Assembly (NCBI GenBank): GCA_016786925.1
Contig: JAEUTU010000122.1
Span: forward strand, 1-34,064
Direction of reading: 5' to 3'
From: Bacteroidia bacterium
GTDB lineage: Bacteria > Bacteroidota > Bacteroidia > 2-12-FULL-35-15
DNA: 34,064 nt
In this document: positions 25,707-34,064 of the stretch, in pieces
Numbering within the stretch: position 1 is the first letter of the stretch
How the letters are laid out: the number at the start of each line of letters is the position of its first letter
Made by a program: the position numbers and the translations under genes
The notes under the pieces: model-generated
What the model was told of the DNA's origin: nothing
Database searches by the model: none
What the model saw: only the letters and a program-made list of their open reading frames with translations

Positions 25707-26780
25707 CTATTTCGCTACAGTAAATTTGCCTCTGTTTGCTACAGAACGATCTTTAGCGATGATGCTGTAGGTGTACATACCATTTGAAAGGTCAGAAATA
25801 TCTAAAGAAGAAATGTCATTTGTTACGTTAAATGAACGGACTAATTTTCCATTGATATCAAATATTTGAACTGAATTTACCTTATCTGCTTTGGTTGCAA
25901 AATAAACGATATTTTGAGCTGGATTAGGATAAACATTTACATCAAGTGCATTGGTGTATTCGTTGATTCCTGCAGCTGGAGAAACTTTTAACCATGTAGC
26001 ACTTTGTGGAACATCACTAAAGTCAACTGTGATCTCTGCTAAAGGGAAACCAATTCCGTTTGCCCACCAAGTGTACGTTTTAGATGAATCCTGTGTTGCC
26101 TGAACATTATTCCAGAAACCAAATACTTGAGCATCTAATGTATCTGAATTATATTTAGTTGTAACAACACGTAATGCATTAAAAGTTCCTAAAGGTGTTG
26201 TAACGCTTCCCCAACCATCAACTGTAGATGTTTTAGAAATAACTGATTTTAAACGGATAGAGTCAACAACAAAACCAATACCAGGATCCACTCCTAAATA
26301 GAATTGAGCAAATTGAGTATAGTTGTTATTAAAAGTTGAGTTATAGGTAGCAGGGAAGTTAGTTAGAATTTCTGCCGGAGTGTTGAACTGGTTAACAGTA
26401 ACAGGTGTTCCATTGAAATCAATATTGGCATGTGTACCTAAAAAAGATAAACTGCTTGCAGAATTATTGGCAAAAATATAAGCATCGCCTCCTTGTTGTT
26501 TCATTTTGATAGCCAAATTCGCTCCAGGGAATGCAGTATAATTTGGACCGAAGTTAGCAGGAAGAAATGTCATCGTATCTTCTGTATCTGTTGCAAGTGC
26601 AGATAGATCCCATGTTTGACTCGCTCCTGCAGTTCCTGCAGAAACAGATGTTACAGTATCGTTTGCTTGGCGGATGCTTGTAAATGGACCAGCAATGTCA
26701 GCAGTAGTGATCGTAATTTGAGCACTTGATGTTAATGCCAACAATATACCTGAAGAGATAAAAAGTAGTTGTTTTTTCAT
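25707..26780 (-). CDS. Secreted protein with T9SS sorting domain
   Basis: A 357-residue protein with a signal peptide ending LALTSSAQ (about residue 21). The body, residues 22-270, is rich in Thr, Asn, Ser and Phe and looks beta-stranded (GASQTWDLSALATDTEDTMTFL, VTTPLGTFNALRVVTTKYNSD); I recognise no catalytic motif. The end, from about residue 278 with VNVYPNPAQN, is a type-A T9SS sorting domain finishing RGKFTVAK, nearly the same last eight residues as the neighbouring cargo protein. Secretion through the outer membrane is predicted. It has its own -7 element and terminator and is probably monocistronic. Confidence 0.8.
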   Translation of the reverse strand: MKKQLLFISSGILLALTSSAQITITTADIAGPFTSIRQANDTVTSVSAGTAGASQTWDLSALATDTEDTMTFLPANFGPNYTAFPGANLAIKMKQQGGDAYIFANNSASSLSFLGTHANIDFNGTPVTVNQFNTPAEILTNFPATYNSTFNNNYTQFAQFYLGVDPGIGFVVDSIRLKSVISKTSTVDGWGSVTTPLGTFNALRVVTTKYNSDTLDAQVFGFWNNVQATQDSSKTYTWWANGIGFPLAEITVDFSDVPQSATWLKVSPAAGINEYTNALDVNVYPNPAQNIVYFATKADKVNSVQIFDINGKLVRSFNVTNDISSLDISDLSNGMYTYSIIAKDRSVANRGKFTVAK

Positions 26781-26808
26781 TTTGTTGATTTTTAGGGTTT
26801 TAGTAGTT

Positions 26809-26816
26809 CAAATATA
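26809..26816 (-). promoter_or_regulatory. -7 promoter element for the T9SS cargo gene at 25707-26780
   Basis: TATATTTG on the minus strand fits TAnnTTTG, 28 bases before the ATG. A TTTTTTT run lies where the -33 box would be. Confidence 0.45.
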
Positions 26817-26871
26817 GGAAAATTACTTGATAAAAAAAGGGTTGGTCAACAATATGAAATCAGTTTGTGGA

Positions 26872-28716
26872 TTAAACAAACGATTGCATCTCATGGAGCT
26901 TTTTGTAAGTTCCATTGCTATTGATCAGCTGGTTGTGGGTGCCTCTTTCTATTATAAGTCCTTTTTGCATTACAATGATCTCATCGGCATGTTGGATGGT
27001 AGACAAACGGTGAGCGATCACAATGGAGGTTCTGTTTTTCATCAATTTATTTAAAGCATCCTGAACCAGTCTTTCGCTTTCCGTATCTAAGGCAGAAGTG
27101 GCCTCATCCAATATTAGAATAGGTGGATTTTTTAGAACCGCTCTGGCAATACTGATCCTTTGTCTTTGTCCGCCCGACATTTTACTTCCCCTGTCGCCAA
27201 TATTGGTCTGATAGCCATTGGGCATCTGCATGATAAAATCATGGGCATTCGCAATTTTTGCTGCTTCTATAACATCTGCCTCTGTAGCATTTTCAATTCC
27301 AAAGGCAATGTTATTAAAAACGGTATCATTAAATAAGATGGATTCTTGGGTAACGATTCCCATCAAATTACGAATATCCAAAATAGCAGCATCTTTCAAT
27401 GGAATACCATCGATCAGGATCTCACCATGAGTAGTGTCGTAAAAACGTGGTAGCATATCTGCCATGGTTGTTTTTCCGGAGCCGGATTGCCCAACTAGCG
27501 CGATCGTTTTTCCTTTTTCAATCGTTAGATTAATATCATTTAATACCCAGCCAACCTCGCCTTTGCGGTAAGCAAAAGATACATTTTTGTATTCAATGCT
27601 TTTTTCAAATGACTGAATCCGTTTTGGATTTTCCTTGTCTTTGATACTTACATCGGCATTCAAAATTTTATCGATGCGTTCGGCCGATGCCAATCCTTTT
27701 TGAACACTGGAATAGGCGCTGGCAAATGCTTTGGATGGAGTAAGTAACTGAGAGAACATGGCAAGGTAAGTAATGAAAACGGCTCCATCCATCGAATGAT
27801 CATCTATAACCATTTTTCCTCCAATGTACAATAATGCAACTAATACACTTACTCCAAGAGTCTCACTTAAAGGTGAAGCCAGATCTACTTTACGTCCAAC
27901 TTTAACACCAAGTTTGGTAAAAGATTCATTTTCATCTTCAAACTTCTTAGCTGTTTTTTTCTCTGCATTGAATCCTTTAATGATGCGCAGTCCGCCCAAT
28001 GTCTCATCCATGATAGAAAGTAAAATGCCCATTTTTTCTTTCTGGATTCCGGATGATCGTCTTAAACTTTTTCCCAATTTGCCTATTAATAAAACAGTAA
28101 CGGGCAAAAGAATAAATGCAATTAGTGTCAATTTCGGACTCATCGCCACCATCATTACTAAAAAGATGATAATGTTCAGCGGTTCACGGAAGATCATTTC
28201 CAGCGATTGCATAATGTTCCATTCTATTTCCTGCACATCAGTGGTCATCCGGCTAATGATATCGCCTTTGCGCTCTTCTGAATAATAGGAAAGTGGAAGC
28301 TCCAATGTTTTTTTAAAGATCTTGTTTCTTAGATCCTTCACAACGCCATTTCTGATAGGAGCCAGACTGTACATTGCTAAATAACGGAATAGGTTTTTTA
28401 ATAGGATCGTAACGATAATAAAAACACAGATCAGGGAGAGTACATGCGTTTTCCCATGTTCAATGGTGTTATGAGCCAACATGTAATTAATACTGTCTAA
28501 AATACCATTGGTTGAAAACTGAAATGCCGGTTTGCCTTTTGCAATGATCTCGTCAAGTTTGGAATTATTGTCGGAGAATAATACCTGCAGGAACGGAAAC
28601 AGCATGGCAATGGAGAAAACAGAAAAAACAACAGATAATATATTGAAAATAATGTTCCAGATGGCATATTTCCAATAACCCTTCACATAAGGGAGTATCC
28701 CAAAGATGTTTTTCAT
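26872..28716 (-). CDS. MsbA-like ABC exporter (fused membrane and ATPase domains)
   Basis: A 614-residue half-transporter. The N-terminal 330 residues hold about six membrane segments (clear ones near 20-48, 90-110, 180-215 and 285-305), with the export-type loop YYSEERKGDIISRMTTDVQEIE. The ATPase domain has Walker A GQSGSGKTT (409-417, Lys415), the signature MSGGQRQR (513-520), Walker B ILILDE with Glu538, and the switch His569. It would act as a dimer in the inner membrane. Similarity is to MsbA-type lipid flippases, which move lipid A-core to the outer leaflet, but multidrug exporters look alike, so I assign no symbol. A -7 element ends just 4 bases before its ATG. Confidence 0.9.
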   Translation of the reverse strand: MKNIFGILPYVKGYWKYAIWNIIFNILSVVFSVFSIAMLFPFLQVLFSDNNSKLDEIIAKGKPAFQFSTNGILDSINYMLAHNTIEHGKTHVLSLICVFIIVTILLKNLFRYLAMYSLAPIRNGVVKDLRNKIFKKTLELPLSYYSEERKGDIISRMTTDVQEIEWNIMQSLEMIFREPLNIIIFLVMMVAMSPKLTLIAFILLPVTVLLIGKLGKSLRRSSGIQKEKMGILLSIMDETLGGLRIIKGFNAEKKTAKKFEDENESFTKLGVKVGRKVDLASPLSETLGVSVLVALLYIGGKMVIDDHSMDGAVFITYLAMFSQLLTPSKAFASAYSSVQKGLASAERIDKILNADVSIKDKENPKRIQSFEKSIEYKNVSFAYRKGEVGWVLNDINLTIEKGKTIALVGQSGSGKTTMADMLPRFYDTTHGEILIDGIPLKDAAILDIRNLMGIVTQESILFNDTVFNNIAFGIENATEADVIEAAKIANAHDFIMQMPNGYQTNIGDRGSKMSGGQRQRISIARAVLKNPPILILDEATSALDTESERLVQDALNKLMKNRTSIVIAHRLSTIQHADEIIVMQKGLIIERGTHNQLINSNGTYKKLHEMQSFV

Positions 28717-28720
28717 GAGG

Positions 28721-28728
28721 CAAATATA
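28721..28728 (-). promoter_or_regulatory. -7-like element immediately before the ABC exporter start
   Basis: TATATTTG on the minus strand with only CCTC before ATG. If used, the transcript would start at or next to the start codon and be leaderless. No -33 box is evident. Confidence 0.3.
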
Positions 28729-28750
28729 CTGTTTGTAGCGTTATAATTGT

Positions 28751-28758
28751 TACTTTTG
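28751..28758 (+). promoter_or_regulatory. -7 promoter element for rbfA
   Basis: TACTTTTG fits TAnnTTTG, 21 bases before the rbfA ATG. A TTTG at 28732-28735 is 15 bases upstream, shorter than the usual spacing. Confidence 0.4.
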
Positions 28759-28779
28759 AGCTCATAAAATAAGTTAAAC

Positions 28780-29118
28780 ATGGACTCTACACGTCAGTTA
28801 AAAGTATCGCGATTAATACAAAAAGAGTTGGGGGAGATCTTTCAACGTGAAACGCGTATGTTATTCGGACCGGCTTTGATAACCGTTACTCAAGTAAGGG
28901 TAAGTCCCGATCTTGGCGTAGCAAAAGTATATGTGAGCTTGTTTAATGTTCCCGATAACAAAGCCTTATTAAAGGCTATTCAGGAAAATACCAAGGAGAT
29001 CAGAATGAAATTGTCTGAGCGTATCAAAAAGCAGGTGCGTATCATTCCTAATCTTGTGTTTTTTCATGATGACTCTCTTGATTATGCGATGCGAATTGAT
29101 GAATTACTAAAGAAGTAA
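28780..29118 (+). CDS. rbfA: Ribosome-binding factor A
   Basis: RbfA is a KH-fold protein that binds the 30S subunit and assists 16S rRNA 5'-end maturation and cold adaptation. The 112-residue length is typical. RQLKVSRLIQKELGEIFQRE at the start, VRVSPDLGVAKVYVSLF in the middle and the IPNLVFFHDDSLDYAMRIDELL ending are all standard. It is divergent from the ABC exporter and precedes the permease gene by 85 bases, with a possible terminator between. Confidence 0.95.
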   Translation: MDSTRQLKVSRLIQKELGEIFQRETRMLFGPALITVTQVRVSPDLGVAKVYVSLFNVPDNKALLKAIQENTKEIRMKLSERIKKQVRIIPNLVFFHDDSLDYAMRIDELLKK

Positions 29119-29130
29119 TCGGGATGATGA

Positions 29131-29167
29131 ATCTGCACCGATCTTCCGGTGGATAGATTTTTCATTT
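29131..29167 (+). terminator. Possible terminator after rbfA
   Basis: CACCG and CGGTG pair around ATCTTC, extended by ATC/GAT across a 2-base bulge, with TTTTT a few bases later. It is imperfect, and the T run is displaced from the stem. Confidence 0.45.
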
Positions 29168-29203
29168 ATTCGTATATTCGTACAAATTCATAATTATTAG
29201 TCG

Positions 29204-30406
29204 TTGAACTTACCGTTTTTCATAGCGAAGCGTTATCTTATCTCTAAAAAATCACACAACGCTATCAATATTATTTCTGCCATATCGGTAGCAGGAATAA
29301 CAATTGGTACGATGGCATTGGTGATCGTGCTTTCTGCTTTTAACGGATTATCAGATCTGGTTCAGTCGCTTTACAATTCATTCGATGCCGATATTCAGAT
29401 CACCGCTGTGCATGGGAAAACGTTTGACCCTTCAGGTCCTGCTTTCCAATCTGTAAAAAGTATGCCCGGAGTTTTGCACTTTAATGAAGTGGTAGAAGGG
29501 AATGCTTTATTAAAGCTAGAAGATAAGCAAACGGTTGCAACAATAAAAGGAGTGTCGTCAGAGTATAATCGCATGAACGGCTTTGATTCTTTGGTACAGG
29601 AAGGCAGTTACAATCTTTCAAAAAATAATCTGGTAATGGGTATTGGTTTAAGTTATGTTTTGGAAGCCAGAGCGGGTGATCCTTTTTCTCCCATATCCAT
29701 TTATGCTCCTAAGCGTGGCGATATTGGCTCCATCAATCCGGAAGATGGACTGAATGAATTAAAAATGTATGCATCGGGTTTCTTTGCCATTAATGATGAG
29801 TTTGATTATAAATATGTTCTTATCGATATTCAAAAAGCACGAAGTTTATTGGATTACACAAATCAAGTTACATCCATTGAGTTAGGTGTTAAAGAAGCTG
29901 ACCTGCCTGCTATTCAACAGCAAATACAAGATCAATTAGGTGCCTCTTTTTATGTTAAAAATAAAGAGGAACAAAATGCTTTGCTTTACAAAACGCTGCG
30001 TTCTGAGAAACTGTGGACCTTTATTATTCTAGTGTTTATTCTTGTGATAGCAACATTCAATGTGATCGGCTCATTGACCATGTTGATCATTGAAAAGAAA
30101 AAAGATATTACCACACTTCATAGTTTGGGAGCTGACCGTTCATTGATCCAGAAAATATTTTTGACGGAAGGCATGTTGATCACCTTTGTAGGATTATTAA
30201 TGGGATTGCTGCTGGGTGTGTTGATCTGTTGGTTGCAGATAAAGTTCTCTTTAATACAATTTAGTGAAGGCTATGTGGTAAATGCATATCCTATTAAAGT
30301 GGAGGTCATGGATCTGTTGTTGATCTGTGTTGTTGTTTTATTGATCGGATTTTTTGCGGCATGGTATCCTGTTCGTTTATTTACAAAAAAATACATGACT
30401 ATATGA
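29204..30406 (+). CDS. ABC transporter permease of the LolC/LolE-FtsX type
   Basis: A 400-residue inner-membrane protein with the LolC/E layout: one N-terminal membrane helix (about 22-45), a large periplasmic domain (about 50-265), then three membrane helices near 268-295, 318-345 and 370-392. KRYLISKKSHNAINIISAISVAGITIGTMALVIVLSAFNG is the classic start (FIAKRYL motif), and the cytoplasmic loop IIEKKKDITTLHSLGAD is the ATPase-coupling region. Lol permeases release lipoproteins for sorting to the outer membrane. No ATPase gene is adjacent. It starts at TTG 29204, where the family N-terminus begins. It overlaps the next gene by four bases (ATGA). Confidence 0.88.
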   Translation: MNLPFFIAKRYLISKKSHNAINIISAISVAGITIGTMALVIVLSAFNGLSDLVQSLYNSFDADIQITAVHGKTFDPSGPAFQSVKSMPGVLHFNEVVEGNALLKLEDKQTVATIKGVSSEYNRMNGFDSLVQEGSYNLSKNNLVMGIGLSYVLEARAGDPFSPISIYAPKRGDIGSINPEDGLNELKMYASGFFAINDEFDYKYVLIDIQKARSLLDYTNQVTSIELGVKEADLPAIQQQIQDQLGASFYVKNKEEQNALLYKTLRSEKLWTFIILVFILVIATFNVIGSLTMLIIEKKKDITTLHSLGADRSLIQKIFLTEGMLITFVGLLMGLLLGVLICWLQIKFSLIQFSEGYVVNAYPIKVEVMDLLLICVVVLLIGFFAAWYPVRLFTKKYMTI

Positions 30407-32778
30407 TGCGGGTTTTGTACATATCGTTATTGTTGATTGTTTGCTTAAATCCTGCATTGGCTATTGATGTTGAAAAGAAGCAATTGATCGATAAGTACTT
30501 TTCCGATCCTGCTATAAATAACGCTGTCAACGAAATTAATCAGCTGACCATTAAAGGGGATTATGAAGCAGCAAAGAAAAAGATCTCTACACTTCATAAG
30601 AAGGATAAAATAGTTGCCGCTGCTGTGAATGTTTACTTGGCGAATATTCTTTATAACCAGAGTGAATATGATCGTTCTATCTTATTATGCGACTCCGCTA
30701 TTCAATTGTTGAATAATGATCTCAAGAATGGTTATGTGGTAAAGGCGTATAATTTAAAAGCAAAATCATTGGCTTCCATAGATAAATTTGACGAAGCTTT
30801 CGATCTGCTTTCATTTACTAAAAAAGAGTCCAAAAAAAATGATGATCAATACGGATTAAGTGTTTCTTATTATCTCTTAGGCTCTGTTTTAGCCGATCGC
30901 GGAAAGTATCAGGAAAGTTTGTCGCAATTCGATTCTAGTTTAATTATCCGGAAAGAATTGCAGGATGAATTGGGAGAAGCGGCTTGTTATTCATTCATCG
31001 GATTAGATCATTCTTTTTTAGGGAACTATTCATTAGCCATTTCATTTATTCAAAAAAGCATCAGCATTCGTGAACGCATTGGTGATAAAAGAGGATTAGC
31101 CAACTCCTATTTGAATCTCTATAAGATCTACTATGGTATGGGAGAGATCGATAAAGCCTTGCAGTCGGAATTCAAAAGTTTGGAGATCTGCACTGAGCTG
31201 AACGATCTGCAATGTGTATCCGGTAGATATACGAACATTGGGCAATTGTACCAAAATAAGAATGAGCTGGAAAAAGCAAAAGAATATCATTTAAAAGCTT
31301 TGGCGATCAGTAAAAAGATCAATCTGAAAAATAGAACAGCACTTATTCATGAGCATCTTTCCCGTGTGTTTCTGAAACAAAAAGAATATGTGCAGGCAAA
31401 AAATAATTTGGATACTAGTTTAGCCATTCGTACTTCTCTCAATGATAAAGAAGGCATAGCGAGCACTCAACTTGTTTATGCGATGTATCATGGTGAATTG
31501 AATGAGTTAGATAAGGCTATTGACAGAGCGAATCAATCTCTTTCTGGAGCAGAACGTTTGCAACTTCCTTTATTGGCAAAAGAAGCACATGAATTATTGA
31601 GTGAACTTTACTCGAAGAAGAATGACACAAAAAATGCATTTTATCATTATAAAGAGTTCATTACACTACGCGATAGTATTTATAATATAGAAAAAACAAA
31701 AGAGATCACCCGTAAAGAGTTGGAGTTTGATTTCTCAAGAAAAGAACAGCTCCAAAAATTGGAGCAGGAAAAACAACTCTCTATTGCCGAACAGGAGAAT
31801 GAAAAACAGAGAGTGATACGGAATGTAAGCATTGCCTTTTTGATAATAGTTGTTCTGTTTTTGATCTTAACGATCCGTGCAAACAAAAGAAGAAAGCGTG
31901 CACAAAATGAATTGGAATTTGCCAATAAATTATTGAATTCAAACAATAAAGAATTAAGAGAGAATAATGAGCTGATTCAATTACAAAAACATACGATCGA
32001 GCATAAGAATAGGGAGATCACCGATAGTATTAAATATGCTTATAACATTCAATCGGCTTTATTGCCGAAGGAGAATGAAGTGGCGGAATTTTTTCCTGAA
32101 TCGTTTGTGTTATTTAAACCGAAAGATATTATTAGTGGCGACTTTTACTGGATCAGTGAGGTGGACGGGAAGATCATTTATGCAACAGCCGATTGTACCG
32201 GGCATGGTGTTCCGGGAGGTTTTATGAGTATGTTGGGGATCTCTTTGTTGAATGAGGTGATCAATGAACACGAGTTAACAGATCCAGCTTTGATATTAAG
32301 TCGATTGAGAAAAAAAGTGATCAAGGCACTGAGACAAAAAGGAGTTTCAGGTGAACATCAGGATGGAATGGACATGGTGTTGTGTGTGATCGATAAAGAA
32401 AAACGTGAACTATTGTATGCGGCAGCTAACCGGCCGATCTATATTGTTTCCAATGAAAATGGAGCAAACACTTTGAAAGAATACAAAGGAGATGGACAAC
32501 CCGTGGGTATTTATGGTGGCGACTTAAAACCATTTAAACAATACACCGTACTGTTAAATGAAGGCGATGTAATCTATACTTTTTCAGATGGATTTGCTGA
32601 TCAGTTTGGCGGTCCTGATGGAAAGAAATTCAAGTATAAACAAATGCAGGAAATGTTTTTGACCGTTGCCAACAAATCAATGCAAGAACAAAAACAATTG
32701 ATCGATCAAACGTTTAAGAACTGGCAAGGGCAAATGGAACAGATCGATGATGTTTGTATGATAGGAGTGAGGGTTTAG
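30403..32778 (+). CDS. Membrane protein with periplasmic TPRs and cytoplasmic SpoIIE-type phosphatase
   Basis: A 791-residue signalling protein. A signal peptide (VLYISLLLIVCLNPALA) leads into TPR repeats over about residues 40-440 (for example YGLSVSYYLLGSVLADRGKYQESLSQFDSSL), placed outside the inner membrane. A membrane segment follows (SIAFLIIVVLFLILTI, about 473-490), then a coiled coil (about 495-550), then a PP2C/SpoIIE phosphatase domain (about 560-791). Metal-binding acids sit in SGDFYW, ADCTGHG, SDGFADQ and QIDDVCM. Such enzymes dephosphorylate Ser/Thr sites, often anti-sigma antagonists, but no partner is seen nearby. ATG 30403 overlaps the permease stop (ATGA); ATG 30406 is also possible. 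Confidence 0.87.
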   Translation: MMRVLYISLLLIVCLNPALAIDVEKKQLIDKYFSDPAINNAVNEINQLTIKGDYEAAKKKISTLHKKDKIVAAAVNVYLANILYNQSEYDRSILLCDSAIQLLNNDLKNGYVVKAYNLKAKSLASIDKFDEAFDLLSFTKKESKKNDDQYGLSVSYYLLGSVLADRGKYQESLSQFDSSLIIRKELQDELGEAACYSFIGLDHSFLGNYSLAISFIQKSISIRERIGDKRGLANSYLNLYKIYYGMGEIDKALQSEFKSLEICTELNDLQCVSGRYTNIGQLYQNKNELEKAKEYHLKALAISKKINLKNRTALIHEHLSRVFLKQKEYVQAKNNLDTSLAIRTSLNDKEGIASTQLVYAMYHGELNELDKAIDRANQSLSGAERLQLPLLAKEAHELLSELYSKKNDTKNAFYHYKEFITLRDSIYNIEKTKEITRKELEFDFSRKEQLQKLEQEKQLSIAEQENEKQRVIRNVSIAFLIIVVLFLILTIRANKRRKRAQNELEFANKLLNSNNKELRENNELIQLQKHTIEHKNREITDSIKYAYNIQSALLPKENEVAEFFPESFVLFKPKDIISGDFYWISEVDGKIIYATADCTGHGVPGGFMSMLGISLLNEVINEHELTDPALILSRLRKKVIKALRQKGVSGEHQDGMDMVLCVIDKEKRELLYAAANRPIYIVSNENGANTLKEYKGDGQPVGIYGGDLKPFKQYTVLLNEGDVIYTFSDGFADQFGGPDGKKFKYKQMQEMFLTVANKSMQEQKQLIDQTFKNWQGQMEQIDDVCMIGVRV

Positions 32779-32813
32779 TTTTTTATTTCATTAAAAAAGA
32801 TTACATTAGCAAT

Positions 32814-33482
32814 ATGAGATGGCTATTTAGTGTTATTTTTCTAAGTGTACTTCTCTTTTCTTGCGAAGAGGATGAAGAGTTATTGCATTCCCCTATGGCA
32901 CCACCTCCAGCCCCGGATACCATTATTTATACTGATATTCCTGATTTTTCACTTATAACTGTTTTTGATAGTACTCTTCCCGGAGTAACATGGATACCTT
33001 TGCCACAGGATACATTAATTTCAGATTCGATTGATGTAGATCTTGATGGGGTCTATGATGTTAAATTTTATTTAAAACACTGGTATAATTTTGTTAGTGC
33101 ATCCAATCCCTCTGCTAATTATGGTTGTTCAATTTCTGTAGGGACTATTCAGTCAACTGATACGATCGCATTTTATGACACTCATTATTGGTGGATAGCA
33201 GATCTGTATTTAAATGATGTTGTAGATGATAATCTTAATTTTGGTTATTATCCTTATCCAGCCATAGGCAGATATATAAGCTATCAGAAGGTTGGTGCAG
33301 GACCTCCGGTTATTCATAACTTTAATGGTGAAAAGTATTTAGGATTTAAGATGTTCCGAAACAATAAGACCATGTTTGGTTGGGTGCGTATTGAAAGTGT
33401 TGGGTATAATGGCGTTATTGTGAAAGATTTTGCGGTTAATACTACGAATGGGAATTCAATTCTTTGTGGTCAACAGATCTAA
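32814..33482 (+). CDS. Putative lipoprotein, function unknown
   Basis: A 222-residue protein with a signal peptide and lipobox LLFSC (Cys17), followed by an acidic EEDEE stretch often seen on Bacteroidota surface lipoproteins, then a Pro-rich linker (MAPPPAPD). The rest is rich in Asp, Tyr and Ile and looks beta-stranded (SDSIDVDLDGVYDVKFYL, GFKMFRNNKTMFGWVRIES). I recognise no family. ATG 32814 is chosen because the signal peptide begins there; an upstream in-frame ATG at 32754 lies inside the phosphatase gene. A weak -7 element (TACATTAG, 32802-32809) precedes it. Its TAA overlaps the stop of the convergent dus gene. Confidence 0.75.
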   Translation: MRWLFSVIFLSVLLFSCEEDEELLHSPMAPPPAPDTIIYTDIPDFSLITVFDSTLPGVTWIPLPQDTLISDSIDVDLDGVYDVKFYLKHWYNFVSASNPSANYGCSISVGTIQSTDTIAFYDTHYWWIADLYLNDVVDDNLNFGYYPYPAIGRYISYQKVGAGPPVIHNFNGEKYLGFKMFRNNKTMFGWVRIESVGYNGVIVKDFAVNTTNGNSILCGQQI

Positions 33483-34064
33483 GCCACTTCCATCTCCGAA
33501 TAATTCTTTTGAACTTCTTCTAAAATGCCCAAAATTTCTTCGTAAGAATTAGAAGTTACCAAACGCATACGATAATCCTTGAAGTGAGGCAAGCCTTTAA
33601 AATAATTGGCATAATGCCTGCGCATTTCTAATATTCCCAAAACAGGATTCTTCCATTCAATTGATTTTTGTAAATGGATCTTACAAACTGCAATGCGGTC
33701 GTTGATGGTAGGTTTTGCAAAGTGTTCTCCGGTTTTTAAAAAGTGTTTGATCTCTCTGAATATCCATGGATAACCAATACTTGCGCGTCCGATCATGATC
33801 CCATCTACTCCGTAACGTTCTTTCATTTCTTTGGCTTTCTCCGGACTGTCCACATCGCCATTTCCGAAAATCGGGATCTTGATACGCGGATTATTTTTGA
33901 TCTCACCGATCAAGGTCCAGTCTGCTTCTCCTTTATACATTTGAGAGCGGGTACGGCCATGTACACTCAAGGCTTGAATGCCTATGTCTTGCAAACGCTC
34001 CGCAACTTCCATTACATTCTTTGTTTTATCATCCCAGCCTAAGCGGGTTTTTACGGTCACAGGG
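33479..34064 (-). CDS. dus: tRNA-dihydrouridine synthase (DusB-like), 5' part outside window
   Basis: Dus enzymes reduce uridines in tRNA D-loops to dihydrouridine using FMN and NADPH. The frame runs off the right edge: a GTG at 34060 is preceded in frame by a Pro codon, and PVTVKTRLGWD is the middle of the protein, so the catalytic Cys region lies outside. Visible hallmarks are VHGRTRSQMYKGEADW, FGNGDVDSPEKA and DGIMIGRASIGYPWIF, the FMN-binding half of the TIM barrel, then the helical C-terminal domain. It is convergent with the lipoprotein gene; stop codons share 33479-33482. The subfamily (DusB) is my best guess. Confidence 0.93.
   Translation of the reverse strand, partial: PVTVKTRLGWDDKTKNVMEVAERLQDIGIQALSVHGRTRSQMYKGEADWTLIGEIKNNPRIKIPIFGNGDVDSPEKAKEMKERYGVDGIMIGRASIGYPWIFREIKHFLKTGEHFAKPTINDRIAVCKIHLQKSIEWKNPVLGILEMRRHYANYFKGLPHFKDYRMRLVTSNSYEEILGILEEVQKNYSEMEVA

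Noticed and set aside
24664..26780. Two adjacent T9SS cargo genes as a recent duplication
   Set aside because: Only the sorting domains are alike; the bodies differ in length and sequence, and all cargo share that domain.
27824..28285. 153-codon open frame on the plus strand inside the ABC exporter gene
   Set aside because: Antisense shadow of a clearly conserved transporter; no family features in the translation.

Overview
This 34 kb window is a core-genome segment of a member of the Bacteroidota. Three secreted proteins end in type IX secretion (T9SS) C-terminal sorting domains with a Y-P-N-P motif. Several upstream regions carry the Bacteroidota -7 element TAnnTTTG, some with a TTTG box about 19-20 bases upstream. 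Most genes lack a strong Shine-Dalgarno sequence, and the L32 protein is of the zinc-less form found in many flavobacterial and sphingobacterial genomes. The DNA is AT-rich with frequent intrinsic terminators. I cannot place it below phylum/class level from this sequence.

Layout. 1-3626 (+): an M28 peptidase cut by the left edge, dihydroorotase (pyrC) and a PlsC-like acyltransferase. 3845-8598 (+): the lipid-synthesis cluster yceD-rpmF-plsX-fabH-accB-accC, preceded by a good promoter and two 15-base direct repeats, and closed by a strong terminator. 8780-12747 (+): a T9SS cargo protein and an M16 peptidase. 12770-17040 (-): a haem operon hemA - hemCD (fused hydroxymethylbilane synthase/uroporphyrinogen-III synthase) - hemB - tadA. 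A 341-base divergent region separates it from 17382-21941 (+): rplM-rpsI-rpsB-tsf-lipoprotein-pyrH-frr, with intrinsic terminators on both sides of tsf. 22162-24575: a TPR-like protein (+) and a radical SAM/SPASM protein (-) whose stop codons overlap. 24664-28716 (-): two T9SS cargo proteins and an MsbA-like ABC exporter. 28780-33482 (+): rbfA, a LolC/E-type permease overlapping a periplasmic-TPR/SpoIIE phosphatase, and a lipoprotein. 33479-34064 (-): a dus gene cut by the right edge.

How it fits together. Most of the window is housekeeping: pyrimidine, phospholipid, fatty-acid and haem synthesis, ribosomal proteins, ribosome recycling and ribosome maturation. These are mixed with envelope functions (lipid export, lipoprotein-type permease, T9SS cargo). 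I see no phage, insertion sequence, CRISPR array, tRNA or rRNA.

The most interesting undescribed signal is in the 220-base gap between frr and the TPR-like gene. On the minus strand there is a promoter-like TTTG-N20-TTACTTTG, then a nested stem-loop, then an intrinsic terminator. That terminator pairs through G-U only in minus-strand RNA, and it sits back-to-back with the frr terminator. Together these predict a small RNA of about 80 nt. Other points worth checking are the M28 peptidase whose general-base Glu position holds His, the repeats ahead of the lipid operon and ahead of hemA, the terminators flanking tsf, and the permease/phosphatase overlap.
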